Assembly: GCA_964559455.1 (NCBI GenBank)
Contig: CAZLHO010000019.1
Coordinates: 1-48,464, forward strand
Length of the DNA: 48,464 bases
Source: CAZLHO01 sp964559455
GTDB lineage: Bacteria > Krumholzibacteriota > Krumholzibacteriia > LZORAL124-64-63
Direction of reading: 5' to 3'
Every line of letters starts with the position of its first letter. The stretch's first letter is position 1. Positions 16,161 through 25,234 of the stretch are shown in pieces. The notes under the pieces were generated by a model. The model worked only from the letters and a program-made list of their open reading frames with translations, did not search any database and was not told where the DNA came from. The translations under genes were made by a program, and so were the position numbers.

Positions 16161-18002
16161 ATGGAATCCTATCCCCCGGCCCCTCGCGAGGACGCGCCCT
16201 TGAGACTCCGCCGCGGACAGATCCTGGCCATCCTCGTGATCGCCGCCGTCGTCTGCCTGCGGCCCGTCGCCATGGCGGCGACCCCCTACGCCGGCTGGCG
16301 CGTCGACGCGATCAGGATCACGGGCCTGCCCGCCGCGGTGCCGCCGCCGCCCGTCTCGCAGCTGGCGATGGGCGCCCGCGGCGGTTTCCTGCGCTCCCGC
16401 AAGGCGATCTTCAGCGAGAAGTCCCTGCTCCAGGACCGCGAGCGGATCCTGCTCTACCTGGCACGGCATGGCCTGCCCCGGGCGACCATCGTGACCGAGT
16501 TGCAGCCGGACCGCGAGCGGGAGCGCCTCACGGTCGTCTTCAACGTCGTCCCGGGACCGCTCGTGACGCTGGGCGCCGTCACTGTCTCTGGCGCCCCCGC
16601 CGAGCCGGCGGGACTCGGGAAGCTGGCGAGGCGCCGACTGGCCCCGGCCCGGCCCTTTTCCGACGAGGCGGTCCAGCGGGTCGCCTCGCTGCTGGCCGGG
16701 GCGCTGCGCGGGGCCGGCCACGCTCACCCGCGGGTCACGCCGGCGGTGACGCCGCGCGACTCGACCCTGGCCGACGTCGACTTCGCCCTGGTCCCCGGGC
16801 CTCGCCATATCCTGGCCGGCGCGGTCGCCGAGGGCGCCCCGCCGGACCTGGCGCCCCTGGCCGTGCGGGTGATGGACGTCGCACCAGGCCGCCGCTACAG
16901 CCCCGACAAGGTCGCCGAGGCCCGGGAGGCCCTGCGCGAGCTGGACATCTTCCGTCAGGTCCGGGTCGAGACCGAGGACGCCGGCGCCGACAGCCTGCTG
17001 ATCCGCGCCCAGCTGCGACCCGCCCCCTTCCGGACCCTGCGCCTGAGCGCGGGCTCCTGGACGGACGAGGCCTGGCGCGTGCGGGCGCGCTGGCTTCACC
17101 GCAACCTGCTGCGCCGCGGCCGCGGCGGCGAGCTCTTCGGCGCCCTCTCCCGGCATCGCCGCGAGATCGGCGCCGGCGTGTGGTGGCCCGCCCTGCTCAC
17201 CCCGCGTTCGCGCAGCGATCTGCACGCCCGCTGGGAGCTCCAGGACGAAGACAGCTACCGGCTGGAGAACCTGGAGACCGAGCTCGCCCTGGTGCTGCGC
17301 CCCGCCTCGCGGACGACCCTGCGGCTGGGAGCCTCCTTCGCCGACGTGGACGTGGACGTGCGCACCGAAGACTCCGAGGCCTTCCGCGCGGACGACGGCC
17401 GGCTCGTCGTCTTCTCGATCGAGAGCCACCGCGACCGCGCCGACGACCTGCTCGACCCCCGGCGGGGCCATCGTCTGACGATGACGCTGGCCTGGTCTCC
17501 GCCGGGACGGCTGTCGAAGGCGCCCTTCGTGTCGGCGGAGACCTCGCTCACCGGCTACCTCCCCCTGCTCGAGGGGCTGGTGCTGGCCGGGCGCCTGGGC
17601 GCCGGCGCGGCGCGGCCCCTGGGGGACGCCGAGGATCTGCTGCCCAACCGCCGCTTCTACGCCGGCGGCCCCAACACCATGCGCGGTTTCGGACGCTGGG
17701 AGCTGGGCCCGGCCGACGCCGACGGCAACCCCCTGGGCGGCGAACTGCGCCTGCTGGCCGGCGCCGAGCTGCGGTCGGCCCTCTTCGGTCCCCTGGGCCT
17801 CGCCTGGTTCGTGGACACCGGCCAGGTCTGGGCCACCCGCGCCGAGGCCCGGCTCGACGCGCTGCAGATCTCGACCGGCCCCGGCCTGATCCTGGGCACG
17901 CCCCTGGGGCCGGTGCGTCTCGACGTCGGCCGCGTGGTCACGGATCCGCCCCCGGGGCGCGACCGGACCGCGGTGCACCTGGCCATCGGCCATCCCTTCT
18001 AG
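16161..18002 (+). CDS. tamA: TamA-like Omp85 outer-membrane assembly protein
   Basis: The 613-residue product (from ATG 16161) has a signal peptide (RRGQILAILVIAAVVCL up to about residue 40), three POTRA-like domains (roughly 42-120, 130-210, 220-295, each ending in a YLxRxG or LREL-type helix), and a C-terminal 16-strand Omp85 barrel. The Omp85 signature GGPNTMRGFGRWELG is near residue 505, and the last residue is Phe. With TamB it moves or inserts proteins or lipids at the outer membrane. A TTG at 16200 preceded by GAGG at better spacing is a plausible shorter start, since the mature signal-like N-terminus MRLRRGQIL would begin there. It is 55 bases after the DUF481 gene and 9 bases before tamB. 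Confidence 0.88.
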   Translation: MESYPPAPREDAPLRLRRGQILAILVIAAVVCLRPVAMAATPYAGWRVDAIRITGLPAAVPPPPVSQLAMGARGGFLRSRKAIFSEKSLLQDRERILLYLARHGLPRATIVTELQPDRERERLTVVFNVVPGPLVTLGAVTVSGAPAEPAGLGKLARRRLAPARPFSDEAVQRVASLLAGALRGAGHAHPRVTPAVTPRDSTLADVDFALVPGPRHILAGAVAEGAPPDLAPLAVRVMDVAPGRRYSPDKVAEAREALRELDIFRQVRVETEDAGADSLLIRAQLRPAPFRTLRLSAGSWTDEAWRVRARWLHRNLLRRGRGGELFGALSRHRREIGAGVWWPALLTPRSRSDLHARWELQDEDSYRLENLETELALVLRPASRTTLRLGASFADVDVDVRTEDSEAFRADDGRLVVFSIESHRDRADDLLDPRRGHRLTMTLAWSPPGRLSKAPFVSAETSLTGYLPLLEGLVLAGRLGAGAARPLGDAEDLLPNRRFYAGGPNTMRGFGRWELGPADADGNPLGGELRLLAGAELRSALFGPLGLAWFVDTGQVWATRAEARLDALQISTGPGLILGTPLGPVRLDVGRVVTDPPPGRDRTAVHLAIGHPF

Positions 18003-18011
18003 GAGGAGTCA

Positions 18012-21000
18012 GTGAGTGCCGCGACGAAACGATTCCGCTGGTTGAGCCGTCGCTCCCGCTGGGTGCGTGCGCTCGCCGCGGTCGCTCTCGCGCTGCTGTC
18101 CCTGTTGCTGGTCGTCGCGCTGCTGATCTCGCTGCCGCCGGTGCGCGGCCAGCTCCTGGATTCGCTGCTGGTCCGGGCGACGGCGGACATGCCCGGCCGG
18201 ATCACCTTCGGCGCCGTCGCCTGGGACCACCTGGGCAGCGTGCGGCTGGACGATTTCCTGTGGGTCGTGGACGGCGACACCCTGCTGGCCGCCGATCGGG
18301 TGGAGTTGGCCGTGGACCTGGAGGGGTTGCGCGCCCGGGACCTGATCGTCGAGCGGTTCGCGGTGCTGGGGTTGCGCGCGGACGCGCCGGCCCTCGCCGC
18401 CGCCTTTCCCTCCCCTTCGGCCGCGCCCGCCGACAGCGGCGGCGCCACCGCCGCCGTCCCCTTCTTGCGGGAAGGCGCATGGGTTCCCTGGCCTTCGGCC
18501 GCAGTGCTGGACCTGGAAGTGACGGCGCGGGAAATCCGCCTCGACGGCGGCCGGAGACTACGCGACATCGCGCTGCGCGGCCAAGGAGACCTGCGGGCCG
18601 GCCGGCCGGCTCGGGCGCGCCTCGATTCGCTGAGGGCCCGGGTGGCCCCCGAGGGCTGGACCCTCTTCGGCCGCGGGATCGAGTACCGTCCCGCGGACCC
18701 GACCCTGGCGCTCTTCCTGGATGCGCTCCGCGACGACGGCCTGTCCGTGACCCTTGACATGAAGCCCGACCACGACGCGACGCTGCACGTGGCCGGCGGC
18801 GAGGCCGCCCCCGGCCTGGATCTGCAGGGGCTCCTGGGCTGGAGCCCGGCCGATCCCCTGCGCCTGGCGCTGGAGGCCCACGGCGCGCTGCCCGGGGACC
18901 GAACGCTGCAGCGGCTGCGCGTCGAGGCCGCATCCGATTCGGGGCTGGCCGGCCCCTTCACCGCCCAGGTCCGGGTCGCGGCCTTCGACCTCGACCTCGC
19001 CGCCCGGGCGCGGGTGGAAATCGGCGACAGCCTGGTCGTCGCCCTCTCTCCGCTGGACCTCGCCCTCGACGACGGGCCGCTGCACCGGGACCACGACCCC
19101 GGCGCCCTGGCGGGACGCCTCGTCGTCCATCCCGGCGACGGGATCGTCGTCTCGGCCAGGGATCTGGCCTTGAGCGGCGCCCTGGGCGCGCTGCGCCTGG
19201 ACGGGCGCCTGGACGGAACGGGCGTCGTCGGCCGCCTGCGGGGGGAATGGCCCGAGCCTCCCGCCTACCTTCGTCATCTCGCCCGCGGCCGGGCCGGGGA
19301 CGATGCCGCCGCCCGCGCGGCGCAGCGCATCGGTGAACTCTGGCCTGCCGGCGAGACGGTGGGCGCGGAGATCGACCTCGACCTCGAGCGCAGCCGGGGT
19401 CCCGGGGGGCCGCTGGACAGCGGCCGCGCGAGCGCGAGCCTGCGCCTGCCCGGGCCGCGCAGCTTCCAGCCCCTGCTTCCTGATGGTCTCGCCGTCGACG
19501 ACCTCGGCCTGGTCCGGGCCCGGATCGACGCCGACTTCCGGCCCGATCGCGACGGCGGCGCCGCGATCGCCGGCCGCCTGGATCTCTCGGAGACCGACTG
19601 GATCGAGACGGGCCTGCTGGACCTGCGCCACGCCGGCGGCCGCACCCGCGTGGACACGCTGAACCTGTCGCTGCCCGGCCTGGAACTGGCGGCCTCGGGG
19701 GTCGTGGACACGGCGGATCTGGACCTGCGCGCCCGCATCCGGCTGCCGGACGCCTCGCTGCCGGCGCGCCTGCCCTCGGCCTTCGCTCTTCCCGTCGATC
19801 TCGCGGTCGACCTGGACCTGCACGCCGTCGGTCCGGTCCGCGGCCCCGTCGTCCGGGCCGAACTCGTCGCCGGCGTCCGGAGCGAGGACCTGAACGTGCC
19901 GTCGCTGACGGCGACGGCGACGGTCTCGCCGGACACCCTCGCGGTGAAGATCGACCTGCCCGAAGGAATCGTCGCGGGTCCCCTCGCTCTCGACGGGGCC
20001 TCACTGGCGGCCGCGTCCGCCGGACCTGAGGCGGCGCGACAGGATCTGGCCTTCCTGCTGAACGCGAGCGGGCCCGACCTGGGCCTGCGGGCGGGCGGCC
20101 GCCTGGGACTGGAGCCCGACCCGACGGCCGCGGTCGACAGTCTCTTCCTGCGCCTGGCCCGGGCCGACCTCGTCTCGGCGGGTCCCTTCCGGATCGGCCG
20201 GGTCGGCGACCGGGCCTGGGGCGTGGACGACCTGGATCTGGCCGGCACGCTGGGCCATGTGGCGGCTTCGGGGACGGCGACCCCGGACAGCCTCTCGGTG
20301 GACGCCCGGACCGAGCTGCGCCTGCCGTCCGGGTTCCTGCGCCGATACCTGAGCGGCGTCCCCCTGCCCGAGAACCCCGACCTGGAGGTGACGGTCCGCG
20401 GTCAGGCCCGCCTGCGGGGCAGCGGGCTCGTGCCGCGGGCCACGGCGACGGCTTCGGTGATGCTGCACGGCAGCGAACGCCTCGCCCCCCTGGCCCTGGC
20501 CGCCGACGCCGAACTCTCCCCTGAAAGGGGTCTGACGGCTTCGGCCCGCCTGACCCAGGCCGACACCATGATCGTCCAGGCCGACGGGCGCCTGCCCCTT
20601 TCCGTCACCCTGACGCCCTTCGCGGCCTCGGTCGGCGACGCCGACTCGCTGCGCGCCACCCTGGCCACCGCCTGGCTGAACCTGCAGGACTTCCGGAGAT
20701 TCCTGCCGCCGACGCTGGCCACGCGCGGTCGGCTGCGGGCCGAAGGCTCCCTTGCCGGCGATGGCGACGCCTTCGCCATCGCCGGCACGCTCGACGTACC
20801 CGAGCTCCGCGTCGACGTCGACGACGGATCATGGGCGCAGGCCGGCGGCTCGCTGACCGTCGAGGGGACGACCCGGGCCCCGGTGGTGCGCGGCCGCATC
20901 GACCTGCAGGGCGGCGTGATCCACCTGCCCGAACTTCCGCCCACCCTGCTGCCGGTGCGCGGCGAAGCCCTGCTCCGGCCGGAAGGATTCTCCAGCCCTG

Positions 21001-21776
21001 CCGCCGTCGCCGGCGCTCCCGCCGCGGCGGACTCGGGAAGGACGGCGCCGCCGTCGGTCGACCTGCGCGTCGTGCTTTCCAGTCCGGGCAACTTCTGGCT
21101 GCGCGGGCGCGGGCTCGATGTCGAGATGGCCGGAGACCTGCGCCTGGCCTGGTCGGGCGCCGTGCCCGTGGTTGTCGGCGACCTCGAGGCGCAGCAAGGC
21201 ACCCTGAAGTTCCTGGGCCGCATCTTCACGATCGAGCGGGGGCGCGTCACCTTCGTCGGGGATCCGGAGAGCGACCCCGCCCTGGACCTGAAGCTGACCA
21301 CGCGCCTGCAAGGCGTGACCTACGCCGTGGAATTGAGCGGCCCCGCCGCCAGGCCGACGCTGGCGCTCACGTCGTCTCCCGAGATGGGCGAGGGCGACAT
21401 CGTCTCGAATCTGCTCTTCGGGAAGCCGCTGAACGATCTGGACGGCGGGCAGCAGAACCTGCTGCGCGACCGCGCCACGCAGATCGCCGCCGCCTACGGC
21501 GCCGCCCGCCTGCAGCAGCAGCTGGGCGGCGCGCTGGGCGTGGACATGATCGCCTACAACCAGGCGAGCGAGCAGGATCGCGGGGATTCGCTGCTGATCG
21601 GCAAGTACCTGAGCCCGCGCGTGCTGCTGAAGTACGAGCAGCGGCTGGACCGGGCCAACGCCTTCTTCGTCACCCTCGACTACACGCTGAGCCGCACCTT
21701 CCAGCTCGAGACGACCGTCGGCCAGGGACCCGAGGCCGCTTCCGGCGCCGAGCTGAAGTGGGGCCGCGACTACTGA
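18012..21776 (+). CDS. tamB: TamB-like (DUF490) inner-membrane-anchored bridge protein
   Basis: The 1254-residue protein has one N-terminal membrane helix (about 20-45) and a very long beta-rich repetitive region, the lipid-groove architecture of AsmA/TamB proteins that spans the periplasm. The C-terminal DUF490 domain (about the last 210 residues) is clear: LRLAWSGAVPVVVGDLEAQQGTLKFLGRIFTIERGRVTF, GDIVSNLLFGKPLND, LGVDMIAYNQAS, and the terminal LKYEQRLDRANAFFVTLDYTLSRTFQLETTVG. It acts with TamA and probably carries phospholipid to the outer membrane. Translation starts at GTG with AGGAGGAG. Its last 7 bases overlap the convergent amidase gene. Confidence 0.93.
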   Translation: MSAATKRFRWLSRRSRWVRALAAVALALLSLLLVVALLISLPPVRGQLLDSLLVRATADMPGRITFGAVAWDHLGSVRLDDFLWVVDGDTLLAADRVELAVDLEGLRARDLIVERFAVLGLRADAPALAAAFPSPSAAPADSGGATAAVPFLREGAWVPWPSAAVLDLEVTAREIRLDGGRRLRDIALRGQGDLRAGRPARARLDSLRARVAPEGWTLFGRGIEYRPADPTLALFLDALRDDGLSVTLDMKPDHDATLHVAGGEAAPGLDLQGLLGWSPADPLRLALEAHGALPGDRTLQRLRVEAASDSGLAGPFTAQVRVAAFDLDLAARARVEIGDSLVVALSPLDLALDDGPLHRDHDPGALAGRLVVHPGDGIVVSARDLALSGALGALRLDGRLDGTGVVGRLRGEWPEPPAYLRHLARGRAGDDAAARAAQRIGELWPAGETVGAEIDLDLERSRGPGGPLDSGRASASLRLPGPRSFQPLLPDGLAVDDLGLVRARIDADFRPDRDGGAAIAGRLDLSETDWIETGLLDLRHAGGRTRVDTLNLSLPGLELAASGVVDTADLDLRARIRLPDASLPARLPSAFALPVDLAVDLDLHAVGPVRGPVVRAELVAGVRSEDLNVPSLTATATVSPDTLAVKIDLPEGIVAGPLALDGASLAAASAGPEAARQDLAFLLNASGPDLGLRAGGRLGLEPDPTAAVDSLFLRLARADLVSAGPFRIGRVGDRAWGVDDLDLAGTLGHVAASGTATPDSLSVDARTELRLPSGFLRRYLSGVPLPENPDLEVTVRGQARLRGSGLVPRATATASVMLHGSERLAPLALAADAELSPERGLTASARLTQADTMIVQADGRLPLSVTLTPFAASVGDADSLRATLATAWLNLQDFRRFLPPTLATRGRLRAEGSLAGDGDAFAIAGTLDVPELRVDVDDGSWAQAGGSLTVEGTTRAPVVRGRIDLQGGVIHLPELPPTLLPVRGEALLRPEGFSSPAAVAGAPAAADSGRTAPPSVDLRVVLSSPGNFWLRGRGLDVEMAGDLRLAWSGAVPVVVGDLEAQQGTLKFLGRIFTIERGRVTFVGDPESDPALDLKLTTRLQGVTYAVELSGPAARPTLALTSSPEMGEGDIVSNLLFGKPLNDLDGGQQNLLRDRATQIAAAYGAARLQQQLGGALGVDMIAYNQASEQDRGDSLLIGKYLSPRVLLKYEQRLDRANAFFVTLDYTLSRTFQLETTVGQGPEAASGAELKWGRDY

Positions 21777-23455
21777 TCCCCGCCCGCCCGGAATCCCGGC
21801 GGCCGCCGCCGGTGGAAATCCGTGGCGTCCTGGTAGGCCTTGGCCACGGCCAGCAGCGTCGCCTCGCCGTGCAGCCGGCCGATGAAGGACAGGCTGTGCG
21901 GCTGGTCCGGCTCCGTGAAGCCGTCGGGCACGACCACGCAGGGATGCCCGGTCAGGTTCGTCAGCAGCAGGTTGTTCCCGCCGAACGAGGGCGTCACGTA
22001 GACGTCGACCTCCGCCATCATCGCCGCCATCCTGCGCATGACCCGCATCCGCTCGCGGTTGGCGTCGATGTATTCGACCGCGGGGATGAAGCGCGCGGCG
22101 CGGAATACGTTGGGCCAGGCGTTGCGGGTCTGGCGCACCAGCAGGTCGTCGCGGCCCGACAGGGTCAGCTCGGAGAACGCCGCCGCCGCCTCGGCCGAGA
22201 GGATGAAGGCCAGGTCCATGACGCCCTCGTCGGGCGGATCGACGGCGACCGGTTCCGCGCCCAGCGAACGCAGCACGTCCAGCGCGGCCAGATCCAGGTC
22301 GCGACCGGGATAGTCCGCGGCGAAGGCCGATTCGTCGAAGCCGATTTTCAGCGCGGCGAGGTCGACGGCGGGATCGTAGGCGAAGGCGCGATCGACCGTC
22401 GACGGATCGCGCGGGTCGGCGCCGCGGATGGCGTCGAAGACCAGCGCGCAGTCCTCGACCGTGCGGCCGATGGGGCCGATCTTGTCCATCGACCAGCTCA
22501 GGGCCATGGCGCCGGCGCGGCTGACCGCACCGAAAGTGGGACGCAGCCCGGTCACGCCGCAGCGGGTGCTGGGCGAGACGATCGAGCCCCAGGTCTCGGT
22601 GCCGATCGCGAACGGCAGCAGGCCGGCGGCGACGGCCGAGGCCGGCCCCGCCGACGAGCCGCTGGAGCCCTGCTCCAAACGCCAGGGGTTGCGGGTCCGG
22701 CCGTCGAACCAGACGTCGCCCCAGGCCAGGGCGCCCAGGGTCAGCTTGGCGGCCACCACCACGCCGGCCTCGCGCAGTTTCGCCACCACCGTCGCCGTGT
22801 CGTCGATCGTCTGGTCCCGGTAGGGCGCCGCCCCCCAGGTCGTGGGAGCGCCCGCGACCGCGAGCAGGTCCTTCACGCCGCAGGGGATGCCGTGCAGGGG
22901 ACCGCGGCAGCGCCCGGCCGCCAGCTCCGCGTCGCGGTCGGCGGCCTCGGCCAGGGCGCTCTCTTCCAGCAGGGTCACGACGCATTCCAGGCGGGCGTCG
23001 TTTTCCTTCAGGCGGTCCAGGTACATGCGCGTCAGCTCGACCGACGTGACGCCGCCGCTCTCGATCAGGGCCGCCAGCCTGCCGATCGGCCAGTAGGCGA
23101 CCGCGGCCAGATCATCGGGCCGCACGACCGGACCCGGGTCGCTCCAGCGCGGCGGGTTGTCGGATCCCGTCGCCGACGCGCCGATCGCCAGGGGATCGAA
23201 GACCAGGGCCGGGACCACGTCGTTGGGCAGGGCCAGGTCGTGCAGGGTCGTGTAGGCCTCGAGCTGTTCGGCCAGGTCGCCCAGCATGCTGTCCCGCTCG
23301 GCGGCGGTGAACTCCAGCCCGAGCAGCTTCTCGGCGGCGGCGATGTCGCCCGTGCCGAAGGGTGGCAGCTCGTCCTGCTGGGCGGCGGCGCCATGGGGCG
23401 CCAGAACGCAGACGGCGGCCGCGAGCATCGTGACCCACAGCTTCCTCGGCTTCAT
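21770..23455 (-). CDS. Exported amidase-signature (AS) family hydrolase
   Basis: The 561-residue protein has a signal peptide (about 1-25, ending GAAAQQ) and the amidase-signature catalytic triad: Lys195 in HGIPCGVKDLL, cis-Ser267 in GSSGSSAGPASA, and nucleophile Ser291 in GTETWGSIVSPS. The ~24-residue spacing between the two serines fits the family. An N-terminal extra region (about 25-120) carries a short LDEL-type helix. AS enzymes hydrolyse amides, including N-acyl amino acids, peptides and C-terminal amides; specificity is not evident. It is not GatA: no gatB/gatC is nearby and it is exported. The start has GAAAGAGG upstream. A paralogous role with the flanking VCBS genes is not established. 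Confidence 0.88.
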   Translation of the reverse strand: MKPRKLWVTMLAAAVCVLAPHGAAAQQDELPPFGTGDIAAAEKLLGLEFTAAERDSMLGDLAEQLEAYTTLHDLALPNDVVPALVFDPLAIGASATGSDNPPRWSDPGPVVRPDDLAAVAYWPIGRLAALIESGGVTSVELTRMYLDRLKENDARLECVVTLLEESALAEAADRDAELAAGRCRGPLHGIPCGVKDLLAVAGAPTTWGAAPYRDQTIDDTATVVAKLREAGVVVAAKLTLGALAWGDVWFDGRTRNPWRLEQGSSGSSAGPASAVAAGLLPFAIGTETWGSIVSPSTRCGVTGLRPTFGAVSRAGAMALSWSMDKIGPIGRTVEDCALVFDAIRGADPRDPSTVDRAFAYDPAVDLAALKIGFDESAFAADYPGRDLDLAALDVLRSLGAEPVAVDPPDEGVMDLAFILSAEAAAAFSELTLSGRDDLLVRQTRNAWPNVFRAARFIPAVEYIDANRERMRVMRRMAAMMAEVDVYVTPSFGGNNLLLTNLTGHPCVVVPDGFTEPDQPHSLSFIGRLHGEATLLAVAKAYQDATDFHRRRPPGFRAGGDQ

Positions 23456-23504
23456 CGCATCCTCTTTCCGGTGGGGATCGGGCGCCCCCGCTCACGGGGA
23501 CGGA

Positions 23505-25121
23505 TCAATGGGTCGGGGCTTCGGGGGCGATGCGCGTCACGGCCGGCAGCGGCCGGGGCGTCGACTCCCCTTCCAGAATCGCATAGGCGCGCCCGGGATC
23601 CGGCAGGACGACCCGCTGGCGCGCGCCCGAAGGCCAGTCGATCAGCGCGGTGAACGGCCCCGGCGCCGCGCCGACGCCGAAGTGCAGCGGCAGCGCCGAG
23701 GAATTGTGCGGCGCCGCGGCGAAGCGCATCTGGCGGTGCTGCGGCCGGGCCGCCCCCTCGAGGCGCACCCGGGCCCCCAGGGCGTGGACCGGGCCCGAGC
23801 GCGGCGTCAGGACGAGGGTCAGCCCGCCGGCGACGGCGGCGTTCTCGTAGAGTTGCGTCGTGCCGGGCAGCGTGCGCCCCTGCCCGCCGCCGTTCAGACA
23901 GACCAGTTCCAGATCGCCGTCCCGGTCCAGGTCCAGGGCCCAGATCTCCTGCGCCTTGCTCGGCCGGCGCAGGAAACCCGCTTCCGGCTGCTTGACGGCC
24001 CCGAAGGTGCCGTCGCCGCGGTTCAGGATGAGCTCGGGCCCCAGGCCGGACTGCAGCGAGCGCGCCACGGCGATGTCCAGGTCGCCGTCGTTGTCCAGAT
24101 CCGCCACCGTCATCGCGATCGGCCCCTTCGGCGCGGGCAGGTCGGGGTAGGCGACGGGTCCCGTCAGGATGATCGTCCCGGGCTCGGAAGCGTTGAGGTA
24201 GAGCCACAGCGCCCCGCCCCGCATCAGCAGCAGCACGTCCTCGTCGAGGTCGCCGTCCATGTCGCCCAGGGCGATGTCGCTGATCGAGGGCATCGATGCG
24301 GGCAGGCCGACCTCGGCGCCGACCTCGGCCAGGGATCCGCCCAGGTTGCGGTAGAGCCGCAGTCGTTCGCCGGCGGCCACGAGATCCTGCCGCCCGTCGC
24401 CGTCGAGATCGCCGGCGGCGGCGGCGCCGAACCACGGCGCCCGGTTTTCCCGATCCGACGGGCCCTCGCCGGAGACCGGCGCCAAGGCCAGTTCGGCGCC
24501 GAGATCCGACCACTCCCGGCCGTCGAAGCTGAAGAGCCGCGGCGGCGACATGTAGTTCGTCAGCAGCAGTTCGGGATGGGGGTCGCCGTCCAGGTCGAAC
24601 CACAGGGCCCCGCGCCCGCGTCCCGGCGGGTCGGCGAGCAGGTGCCCCGCCGGCACGACGTTGACGAAGGCCAGCGGTCCGTCGCAGCGCCAGAGCTGCT
24701 TCAGGCCCAGGCCCCGGCCCCGATCGGCCCCCACGCTCAGGAAGATGTCCCAGTCCCCGTCGGCGTCGAAGTCGCAGGCCGCCGAACCGTGGTGATCGAG
24801 GATCCCGGTCGGGAAGGCGGGCCGGTCGTCGGGCTTGGCGAAGCGGAGGCCGCCGCGGTTCAGCAGGATTTCCATGTCGTCGTTGCCGTGGCGCGACAGG
24901 AAGAGGTCGACGAGGCCGTCGTCGTCGAAATCGGCCCAGGTCCCGCCGAAGGTCAGGCCCTGGTCGGGCAGGCCGCCGTCGGGCACGAGGTGGAAGAGCG
25001 CCCCGGCGTTCGGCTCGTCCTTTCCCGATTGGAGCGGGGACGCCTGGCCGGAGGCGGGCACGTCCGCGACGCCGAAAGCGAGGCAGGCGAGCAGGGCGCC
25101 GCGGCCGACTGGGATGCGCAT
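23505..25121 (-). CDS. FG-GAP/VCBS repeat protein with C-terminal ASPIC/UnbV domain (paralogue 1)
   Basis: The 538-residue exported protein (signal about 1-24) has FG-GAP/VCBS repeats containing calcium-binding D-x-D-x-D-G loops (DFDDDGLVDLFLS, DFDADGDWDIFLS, DLDGDGRQDLV, DMDGDLDEDVLL, DLDNDGDLDIAVARS, DLDRDGDLELVCLN), an integrin-alpha-like propeller. The last ~105 residues (TLVLTPRSGPVHALGARVRLEGAARPQHRQMRFAA and HFGVGAAPGPFTALIDWPSGARQRV) are an ASPIC/UnbV (CRTAC) domain. Together these resemble surface adhesion or binding proteins of FCB bacteria. It is clearly paralogous to 29137-30756. It lies 49 bases upstream of the amidase on the same strand; co-transcription is likely. It is divergent from the class V aminotransferase gene. 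Confidence 0.9.
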   Translation of the reverse strand: MRIPVGRGALLACLAFGVADVPASGQASPLQSGKDEPNAGALFHLVPDGGLPDQGLTFGGTWADFDDDGLVDLFLSRHGNDDMEILLNRGGLRFAKPDDRPAFPTGILDHHGSAACDFDADGDWDIFLSVGADRGRGLGLKQLWRCDGPLAFVNVVPAGHLLADPPGRGRGALWFDLDGDPHPELLLTNYMSPPRLFSFDGREWSDLGAELALAPVSGEGPSDRENRAPWFGAAAAGDLDGDGRQDLVAAGERLRLYRNLGGSLAEVGAEVGLPASMPSISDIALGDMDGDLDEDVLLLMRGGALWLYLNASEPGTIILTGPVAYPDLPAPKGPIAMTVADLDNDGDLDIAVARSLQSGLGPELILNRGDGTFGAVKQPEAGFLRRPSKAQEIWALDLDRDGDLELVCLNGGGQGRTLPGTTQLYENAAVAGGLTLVLTPRSGPVHALGARVRLEGAARPQHRQMRFAAAPHNSSALPLHFGVGAAPGPFTALIDWPSGARQRVVLPDPGRAYAILEGESTPRPLPAVTRIAPEAPTH

Positions 25122-25170
25122 CGGACCCCGCAGGGTGGGAGAACAAGGGCGAGTCTGTTCTTCGGGTCCA

Positions 25171-25179
25171 TGCTATCAT
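25171..25179 (+). promoter_or_regulatory. Extended -10 promoter element of the aminotransferase gene
   Basis: TGC-TATCAT fits an extended -10 (TGnTATnAT). It would give a start of transcription near 25186 and a leader of about 50 bases before the TTG codon. No convincing -35 box is seen, as is normal for extended -10 promoters. Confidence 0.5.
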
Positions 25180-25234
25180 GCCCGGCGTGAACGCGGCAAT
25201 CGCCATCGCCCACCGAAATACAGGGAGGATCCCC

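Noticed and set aside
25178..25234. Aminotransferase start at ATG 25178
   Set aside because: No ribosome binding site, and this ATG overlaps the TGC-TATCAT promoter element; TTG 25235 has GGGAGGA at ideal spacing.
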